Assembly: GCF_028640845.1 (NCBI RefSeq) | Contig: NC_080546.1 | Span: 30,401,020 to 30,465,019, forward strand | Length of the DNA stretch: 64,000 bases | DNA from: Ahaetulla prasina | Lineage: Eukaryota > Chordata > Lepidosauria > Squamata > Colubridae | Direction of reading: 5' to 3' | Program-made: the position numbers and the translations under genes | Shown: positions 57,536 to 64,000 of the stretch, piece by piece | Layout: each line of letters opens with the position of its first letter | Position numbering within the stretch: position 1 is the stretch's first letter | The notes under the pieces: model-generated | Seen by the model: only the letters and a program-made list of their open reading frames with translations | What the model was told of the DNA's origin: nothing | Database searches by the model: none

Positions 57536-58544
57536 GCTGTTTATTGCTAGGAACAGTTTAAGCTTCAATGTTCCAGCCAGTATGCACAGTTATTCATGTG
57601 TTTGACTAGCCAAGCTATAAGAAGCATCTTCAAAATAACTATTATTTTGCATGTTCAACATGTATTTTTAAAAAAATCATGCCTTTTTCTTTTAGGATAT
57701 CTTTCTACAGTGTTTAGAAAGCAACAATTCTTCCATACCATGTTTGGAACTGATTATGCATATTTTTTACCATAACGTTGGCATTAGATTATATACCTAT
57801 GACATATGGGACAAGGTCAACGAGGTAGCTTACCTCACCTTTCTATAACTATAAATGTCAGACAATAAAACTAAGGGAAGCGAAGGATACTAGTATGTAT
57901 TACTTATTATGTTTGTCTCCACTACTCTATGACCGTATTATTTCAAGTTATTATTTAAAGTATTGTTCATCTAGTTTTCATAATAATAAAGTACAAAAGG
58001 TAAATAAGTTGTGTTTGGGACTGTATTTGAAAATTAGGCACTGGATGGAAAAACTAGCTTCCAGTAAAATTAACTATTACCCTTAGTCCTTTTTTTTCCA
58101 CAGTCCACAATCTGAGATTTGGTAAAGCTTTCCTTTGAAGTTAATAATAATTGACAGCTTTGAAGGGGTGTCCGCAGAACATTCAGTTTGGACTATTTGT
58201 AGCATTGGTTCAGCTAGTTACTACAAGGAATGCAAAGGGGGTTGTTTCCTTATCTGAAAAGCAAGAGAAGTTGTGTTCCAATATTGGCACAAGAGGCTTT
58301 TCAGATTTTAAAAAGAAACAAAAGATCAAGGTCAGTAGCTTATCTGAGCACCTTTAACTGCTCTTAATTGCTCATTCTATATCACTAAGTGTCCCAAGTA
58401 GCAGCTATGCTCGCTTTTGCTCAGAATCTTATCTTTCATTTTTGATTATGTGATCGTAAATTATACATTTTATTTAGGAATTAAATTCTATGTTTCATTC
58501 CATTTTTCATGTGGCCACATTCCATGTGGCCTGTGACTATTATT
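57536..58544. other. non-coding, nothing recognised
   Basis: No identity seen. Confidence 0.4.
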
Positions 58545-58750
58545 AAGTGTTGTATTATTAAGTGTTAAATTTGTACCCTATGACTATCATTAAGCGTTGT
58601 AAGTGTTGTACCTTGATGAAGGTATCTTTTCTTTTGTGTACACTGAGAGCATATGCACCAAGACAAAATCCTTGTGTCCAATCACACTTGGCCAATAAAA
58701 AATACTATTCTATTCTATTCTATTCTATTCTATTCTATTCTATTCTATTT
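58545..58750 (+). mobile_element. LINE 3' end of the ATTCT-tailed family
   Basis: A locally duplicated 'attattaagtgttgtattat' region is followed by the family block 'gtacactgagagcatatgca' and 'ccaatcacacttggccaata', then about eight (ATTCT) units (58706-58749). Same family as 23916-24420 (-). Confidence 0.8.
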
Positions 58751-59311
58751 TAATAAGCAAATAATCATACTACAAAAATTACAGTACTGTGTATAATTCA
58801 GTTTAAGAACACTTCCACAATGCAAGAATAAACTAAGTTATATGCTTTAGGCTAGATATAGAAAATAATTTTATCCACATGTGATTAGTTTTTAGACATT
58901 GAAATATGTACTAAATGTTTATATTTATATACACACATAAACACACATGTGTGCACGTGCGTACACACACACACACACACACGCATATGCACTGTATTTC
59001 TTTCCCTCATTGTTATTCCTTTGGATGGAAAAGAAACTTGTTTCTCTCTCAAAAGATTAAAAATATGTTACACTTTAACACTGACAGGGTACTGATTATA
59101 TATTAATTATAAGAGATTTAGAAATATGTAAGAGCTCCACTATACAGTACTCCCTTCAGAGATATGCATCCTCCCATAATTCAGTTAAAACCTAAGAAGA
59201 GAAGATATCATGAGAAAATCTTTAATGGGTCATTTTTAGAAGCACAGGTAGGTAGGGAAATTATACAGTGACAGAAAGATGCATCAGAGAAAACAAAATC
59301 TTCAAACAATA
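58751..59311. repeat. non-coding with CA/TG-type microsatellite at 58930-58985
   Basis: A compound (CA)n with 'acacatgtgtgcacgtgcgt' interruptions is present. Nothing else was recognised. Confidence 0.6.
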
Positions 59312-59412
59312 GCAATAGCACTTAGACTTCTATATCACTTCACAGTGCTTTTACAGCCCGCTCTTAAGCAGTTTACATATTTTCCCAACAATCTGGGTCT
59401 CATTTTATAAAT
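59312..59412 (-). repeat. CR1/L2-group LINE 3'-end fragment
   Basis: 'gcaatagcacttagacttct', 'cacttcacagtgcttttaca' and 'caacaatctgggtctcattt' form the common squamate inverted LINE 3' end, also partly present at 1590-1612. Confidence 0.5.
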
Positions 59413-59595
59413 AAAGATAACTTAAAAATGTGGTCAAAATGCAATTTAAAATCATTCTAACTATATTTCTGATAGAATGCAAATAAAAAGGCCTAAAGAA
59501 TTTCAGATACCTGAAGCACAGTAAAGCATAATATTATCTAATATTTTCTTTTACTGTAAAACCCAACTATGTAGCAGCATCTAACCAACCATGGC

Positions 59596-59773
59596 TGTTA
59601 GATTCGGGCAATAACGAGGCAGGAGACCAGGATAGTGACCACAGCTCTTTACTATATAGTGAACCCAGCAACTCGGGCTGGGAAAAACCTCTCCTTAAAC
59701 ACAGTTTAGCCGGAGGCTTCAACCAATCAGCAACGTGCTTGTTTCCCGCCAAAATATTTAAAGATACATTACA
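59596..59773 (-). repeat. Gypsy 3' LTR, 178 bases
   Basis: In element orientation it begins 'tgtaatgtatctttaaatat' and ends 'cccgaatctaaca', so it has TG...CA ends. The same terminal sequence recurs at 63959-64000. The pentamer just outside (59591-59595, 'atggc') should be the target duplication, but the other flank is beyond the window. Confidence 0.85.
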
Positions 59774-59789
59774 CTCCTTCCCTCCCAGA
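59774..59789 (-). promoter_or_regulatory. Gypsy polypurine tract
   Basis: On the minus strand 'tctgggagggaaggag' abuts the LTR start exactly. PPTs prime plus-strand DNA synthesis in LTR elements. Confidence 0.8.
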
Positions 59790-59824
59790 AAACACTTTAC
59801 CATTATTTACATGAGATTTACATA

Positions 59825-60927
59825 TTATTTTTCAACGTAATCACGCAAGTAGACTGGGCGTCTCCTGACTCTTTCGGACCTGCGCAATTCATTCTCTGGG
59901 AGTGAGTCGAGCTGACCGGAGGGACTGTCTGTTCCTCTCAGCTCCTCCTCTGGGCCATCCGGCCCTGGATTATTTGCAGAGTCGCCCCTGCTGTTTTCAG
60001 GAGGAACCTGTTGGCGTCGCTGGACCTCCTGGAAGTCAGATAAGTCCCGCGTTTGCCCGGGTTTGAGTCAGCTGTGGATTCAAACATTGTATAGTCAGGG
60101 CCTGTTTCGTCTAATTCGGATTGTTCGGTTATGCGTTTTCTTATTTGGTCTATGTGGCGTTTCCATACCCGGCCATCCTTTGTCTTCACTAAATATGATT
60201 TGGGACCTGTTATTTCTAGGATTTTTCCTGCTAACCAGGTCGGGCCTTCGCTATAGTTGTGTGCCCACACTCGGTCGCCTATTGCCATCCCTCTTGTCTT
60301 GCCAAGTGCCCCCTTGTAACCGTCTGGTGTGTAGTTCGGGTTTAAATGGTCTAGTGGGCACCTGAGCTTCCGACCCATTAATAACTCTGCTGGGCTTCCG
60401 CCAGTTGTGACACAGGGGGTTCTGTGTTGGACGGCCAGGAAGGTATCGATTTTTGTTTGCCAGTCGCCTGGCTTGATTCTAGACAATGCCTCTTTTGCGC
60501 TCCGGACGGAACGTTCTGCAAGGCCATTCGTCGCAGGGTGGAAAGGCGCCGAGAGGACATGCCGGATGCCCTCCTCTGCCAAGTACCCCTCAAACTGGGT
60601 TGCCGTGAATTGCGGGCCGTTATCGGATACTAACGTGTCGGGCAACCCATGGGTTACAAATAGGTGCCGTAGGACTGAGATCACTGCCTCGGCTGTCATG
60701 GATCTCATGAGAATGATTTCCAGCCATTTGGAGTAGGCATCGACTACCACCAGAAAGGTTTGGCCGTGGAAGGGGCCGGCAAAATCGATGTGAATCCTAG
60801 ACCAGGGCCCTTGGGGTCTCTCCCATTCCCGAACCGGGGCCGTTGGGGGTAGCGGTCTGGACTCCTGGCAGGCCTGGCATTTCCCTACCCTCTCAGCAAT
60901 TTCCGAGTCCATTAAGGGCCACCACAT
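59825..60927 (-). pseudogene. Gypsy integrase
   Basis: The frame 60927-59938 starts within the HHCC zinc region (CxxC at residues 17-20 of this frame; 'LLHEGHPG' lies upstream at about 60965-60990 in another frame). The catalytic core has Asp48 ('IHIDFAG'), Asp102 ('VSDNGPQF') and Glu138 ('NGLAERS'), a DD35E spacing. A GPY/F-like 'ITGPKSYLVKT' block follows, and no chromodomain is seen. The true C-terminus ('LRRSERVRRRPVYLRDYVEK', stop at 59825-59827) is in a different frame, so a frameshift lies near 59990-60080. Another lies near 60925. Confidence 0.85.
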
Positions 60928-61013
60928 AGCTTCTCGCTAGACCCTTCATCCTCACGATCCCTGGGTGACCTTCGTGAAGGAGATCCAACACCTTTTCCTC
61001 AATTTCTCCGGGA

Positions 61014-61622
61014 TCACCACTCGATCCCCCATAGCAGGCACCCCTTGAGCCGAGAGTTCCCCACGTTTTTTACAAACTCTTTAAAACGCTCGCCCGGTGC
61101 AGCGGGCCACCCTCTTTGTACCCAACCAATTACAGTTCGTATTGTAATGTCCTTATACGAAGCCCGAGCCACCTCTTTGGATGTGACTGGGCCAGAGTCC
61201 AAAGAGTCAATTAGCAGAACTGGTATTCCTGGAGTGGGGTCTTCAATAGTCTCTGGTAACGGGCATCTGCTCAGTGCGTCTGCGTGCCCTAAATCCTTTC
61301 CTGGCCGGTGTAGCAATTTGTAAGAATACGCTGCCAGGAAGATAGTCCATCGGGTCAGTCTTGGCGAAAGTGCCACGGGCGTTGGGCGGTCGCCTGCCAG
61401 CAGACCTAGCAAGGGTCTATGGTCCGTGATGATTTCAAAATCACGACCAAATACATACTCATGGAATTTCTTTACTCCTGAGACTATAGCCAAGGCTTCC
61501 TTATCAAGCTGGCTATAATTCCTTTCAGTTGATGACATGGTTCGGGAGTAGTATGCAATGGGGCTTCTGTGCCATTTGGTAACCTGTGGCTGAGCACAGC
61601 CCCACCCCATAGGGAGATGCAT
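61014..61622 (-). pseudogene. Gypsy RNase H and pol linker
   Basis: The frame reads 'PIAYYSRTMSSTERNYSQLD', 'KEALAIVSGVKKFHEYVFGR' and 'ITDHRPLLGLL', then 'LLHRPGKDLGHADALSRCP', the normal RNase H end of Gypsy pol. RNase H removes the RNA template during reverse transcription. It is shifted relative to the RT frame at about 61625-61695, and ends at a stop at 61014 just before the integrase zinc region because of a second shift. The first Met has no significance. Confidence 0.85.
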
Positions 61623-61690
61623 CGCAGCTTAACACTAATGGCAGCGTGCCATTGTACTGGATAAGGAGGCTATCACTCGTTAGGAGATTT

Positions 61691-63487
61691 TTACCCTTCG
61701 AATGCCCTAGCTTCCGCCTTTCCCCAAGACCATGCAGCTGTCTTAGCTAATAATTTATGCAGCGGCTCTGCTACTGTTGCCTTATTCCTTAAGAATACTG
61801 CGTAGAAGTTGGCCAGACCCAAGAATGCCTGTAACTCCGTTTTGGTCTTGGGCACCTGGGCCTTCCTGATGGCCCGTACCTTGCTTTCAGTGGGTGAATC
61901 CTTCCTGTCTATCCGGTAGCCCAGGAATTCCACAGACTCAACCCCGATCTGGCATTTGTTTAGTTTGACCGTGAGACCGGCAGACCGGAAAATGCCCAAA
62001 ACTTTTCGCAGCCTCGCCCCTAACTCCTCTAGGTTTTCAGCGGATACCAGTACATCGTCAAAGTATGGTACCACCCCTGGTAGGCCCTGCAATAGCCGCT
62101 CCATCAGGTTCTGAAATAACCCTGGAGCTACACTGACCCCAAACTGTAATCGGGTACACTTAAACGCCCCTCTGTGAGTCACAATTGTCTGCGCTTCGGC
62201 TGTGCTGCTATCTATGGGCAGCTGTTGATAGGCTTGGGCCAAATCTAGCTTGGCAAAAACTTGCCCTTGCCCCATTGAGTGCAGTAAGTGCTGTACCACC
62301 GGAACGGGGTAAGCACTCTTTTGCAACGCTTTGTTCAGCGTTGCCTTGTAGTCAGCGCAAATCCGGACCGATCCGTCCGGTTTGACTGGGGTGACTATGG
62401 GGGTCTCCCACTTAGCATGGTCAACTGGCACTAGAATTCCCTGGTTTACTAGTTTGTCCAGTTCCCGGTCAATCCTGGGCTTTAGGGCGAACGGGACCCT
62501 CCTAGCCTTTAGACGGATAGGGGCAACTTGGGGGTCTAAGTTAAAGGATATAGGGGTCCCCTTGTACTTGCCCAGGCAGTCTTTGAAAACGTCCCCAAAC
62601 TCCTTCGTGAGTGCGTCTTTGAGGTCGACTTCGTTTCTGAAGATTCCGGTCACTCCCATGCCCAATGCTCGGAACCAGTCCAGTCCCAACAAGCTTGGCA
62701 GGGTCCCATCGACGATGGTGATGGGCAGAGTTTTCTTGTAGTGTCCATACTCGACGTGGACGGACGTTACCCCTCGAACAGGGATGCGATTCCCCTGGTA
62801 GTCCTGTACTTTTAGTCTTTGTGGTTGCAGCTTGCGCTTTGCGATGGCGGGTAAGGCTCTCACGAGGTTGTCCCAGGACATGATCGTGATCGATGAGCCG
62901 GTGTCCACCTCCAATCGGCACGGCACCCCCTCAATCTTTGCTTTTGTGAAGATTTTCTTTTCTAGGCGTGTTGATGCGTGACCCACTCTCACGACAGTTT
63001 GATTCAATTTCGCGCCTTTTTTAAACTGACCACTCGCGGGCCGCTTCGTCGTTCCCGCGCTCTGATTGGCCGGTTTGAATTTTTGGCGGGAAGGTTGGGG
63101 AGCTCGACAGACCTGTGCTAGGTGCCCCTTCCTTTCGCATCGCCGACAAGTTGCATCTTTAAATCTGCATTGTTGTCGTTGGTGTTGCCCTCCGCAACTT
63201 GCGCAGTCGCCCCGGTCGTCTTTTCCCGGCCTCCCGGTGTGGAAAACTCCTTCCTCCTCACCGTCCGATTCGGCCTGGACCTCTTCATGGTGGACCGGGG
63301 TTGATTTCGCACCAGCCGTTGGTGTGACCTGTTTTTGTAATGTTTCCGCTGCTTGGGTGGACATCTCGTGAGCCCTGGCTTCGTCCAGGGCGTTTGCCAG
63401 CGTAAGGTTGCTTTTAGCCAGCAGCCGCCTCCGCAAACGGATGTCCCTGACCCCGCGGATGAGTTGCTCCAGCAATGCCTCGTCCAA
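61691..63487 (-). pseudogene. Gypsy gag C-terminus, protease and reverse transcriptase, one 598-codon frame
   Basis: Residues 1-90 continue the gag capsid region. Two zinc-knuckle-like motifs follow: CxxCxxxHxxxxC at about 95-107 and a canonical CCHC 'CRRCERKGHLAQVC' at about 114-127. The aspartic protease has 'DTGSS' at 195 and 'LLGLDW' at 266. The RT has 'LDLAQAY' at about 415 and a catalytic 'YFDD' at 475-478 (YFDD rather than the commoner YIDD/YVDD), then 'FLGYRID'. All catalytic residues are present. The frame begins with TTG, not ATG, directly after the gag stop, so it is a continuation rather than a separate gene. Confidence 0.9.
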
Positions 63488-63490
63488 GTC

Positions 63491-63859
63491 TCAATACTCG
63501 CAATGTTTTGAGGCTTTTCTTAGGGCGGCCATGTATGCACTGATGGACTCGCCTTCTTGCTGTCTGCGCTCCCCGAATTCAAACCGTTGCACATACTTGG
63601 ATGGCATCGGTGCAAAATGTGCTTTCAGCAGAGTCTGCAGAGTTTGCCACGGTACCGACTGTACCGGCATTGGCTCAGCCAGGGATTCTGCGGTGTCGAA
63701 AACCTCCGGACCGCAGTGGCTCAGGAAATAGACTCGTTTCCTGTTGTCGGAGACTCCCTGAAGTTCGTTTGCTTCGAGGAAACACTCGAAGCGAGCCATG
63801 TATGACCCCCATTTCTCCTTAGCTGGGTCGAATGGCGCTGGCGGTGTGTAGCCGGACAT
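63491..63859 (-). pseudogene. Gypsy gag N-terminal part, cut by one TGA
   Basis: The 122-codon frame from ATG at 63859 reads 'MSGYTPPAPFDPAKEKWGSY', 'FLSHCGPEVFDTAESL', 'HFAPMPSKYVQRFEFGERRQ' and ends 'ALRKASKHCEY' at a TGA (63491-63493). This is the capsid-type gag of vertebrate Gypsy elements. The downstream 598-codon frame is in the same phase and continues the gag homology, so a single nonsense codon separates them. Translation would begin about 100 bases downstream of the PBS. Confidence 0.85.
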
Positions 63860-63938
63860 CGCTGCTTTCCGCCCTTGTTTTGCTGGGTTCGCGTCTTCCT
63901 GGTGAGTTCAGCTCTTTTCCTGGCGCTCTTAGCCTCGA

Positions 63939-63957
63939 GATCCCACCTTCGTCGCCA
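63939..63957 (-). promoter_or_regulatory. Gypsy primer binding site, possibly tRNA-Ser(GCT)
   Basis: One base inside the 5' LTR edge, the minus strand reads 'tggcgacgaaggtgggatc'. Its complement resembles the 3' end of vertebrate tRNA-Ser(GCT) including CCA, by my recollection at about 16 of 19 positions. The position and TGG start make it a PBS; the tRNA identity is an inference. Confidence 0.6.
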
Positions 63958-64000
63958 GTGTTAGATTCGGGCAATAACGAGGCAGGAGACCAGGATAGTG

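Larger units (their letters stand above)
59596..64000 (-). mobile_element. Ty3/Gypsy LTR retrotransposon, nearly full length, decayed
   Basis: The element runs right to left: 5' LTR (from 63959 off the window edge), PBS, gag, protease, RT, RNase H, integrase, PPT, 3' LTR (59596-59773). The order PR-RT-RH-IN is Ty3/Gypsy. The first 42 bases of both LTRs that can be compared (59596-59637 and 63959-64000) are identical. One in-frame stop and at least four frameshifts disrupt the coding region. No envelope frame is seen between integrase and PPT. It is GC-rich against the flanks. Confidence 0.9.

Noticed and set aside
62185..63822. Plus-strand open frames opposite gag-pol
   Set aside because: They are GC-rich antisense shadows of the Gypsy element without motifs.
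59596..64000. Domesticated Gypsy-derived host gene
   Set aside because: LTR, PPT, PBS and a stop plus several frameshifts across gag and pol indicate an ordinary decayed retrotransposon.
1..64000. CRISPR array, operons, bacterial-type genes, rRNA
   Set aside because: None present; the repeats are eukaryotic transposable elements and microsatellites, and no array of regularly spaced identical repeats with unique spacers exists.

Overview
This is a eukaryotic, AT-rich, intergenic or intronic stretch, almost certainly from a squamate reptile and most likely a snake. The repeat mix points that way: a BovB (RTE) LINE 3' end, tRNA-headed SINEs with the BovB-like CCTTTA tail (Sauria-SINE type), CR1/L2-group LINEs with squamate-style 3' ends, LINE tails that run into (ATTCT)n microsatellite, a snake-type L1, a GATA/GGAT tract, and several MITE families. 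No complete host gene is visible. One stretch (30008-30225) has the form of an internal host exon, and a few non-repetitive blocks look like possible conserved non-coding DNA; both are inferences.

Layout. 1-6.2 kb: two LINE families, one nested in the other (L2-type 2100-3288 inside the tail of a 'family B' LINE), then an internally deleted family B copy. 6.2-12.7 kb: two copies of a hAT-like MITE (M1), a GATA/GGAT microsatellite, two SINEs, another family B copy. 13.5-16.2 kb: the best preserved LINE, an L2-type element on the minus strand with endonuclease and reverse transcriptase separated by one stop, lacking its 3' end and abutting a second MITE family (M2). 18-25.6 kb: Penelope-like GIY-YIG fragment, M2 with a SINE inside, L1 with a family B LINE inside, CR1 end, two M1 copies. 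27-35.9 kb: M2, L2-type LINE, candidate exon, a decayed LINE C-terminus, two hAT MITEs, a CR1 fragment. 38-45.6 kb: SINE inserted in BovB, M2, a minisatellite-bearing repeat, family B with an L2 tail inside, a hAT element. 46.5-55.5 kb: possible conserved non-coding block, a LINE end with a hairpin hAT MITE inside, a Penelope-like element with two hammerhead-like end motifs and an M1-related insertion, two TA-flanked MITEs (one a 0.8-kb palindrome), a family B copy. 59.6-64.0 kb: a minus-strand Ty3/Gypsy LTR retrotransposon with one LTR, PPT, PBS, gag, protease, RT, RNase H and integrase, broken by one stop and several frameshifts; its 5' LTR runs off the window.

The coding sequences present belong to selfish elements and do not cooperate in a pathway. 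The interest lies in the nesting order, several exact target-site duplications, the Penelope/hammerhead-like structure, the large palindrome and the two exon-like open stretches. All element names come from motif recognition by eye; no database search was possible.
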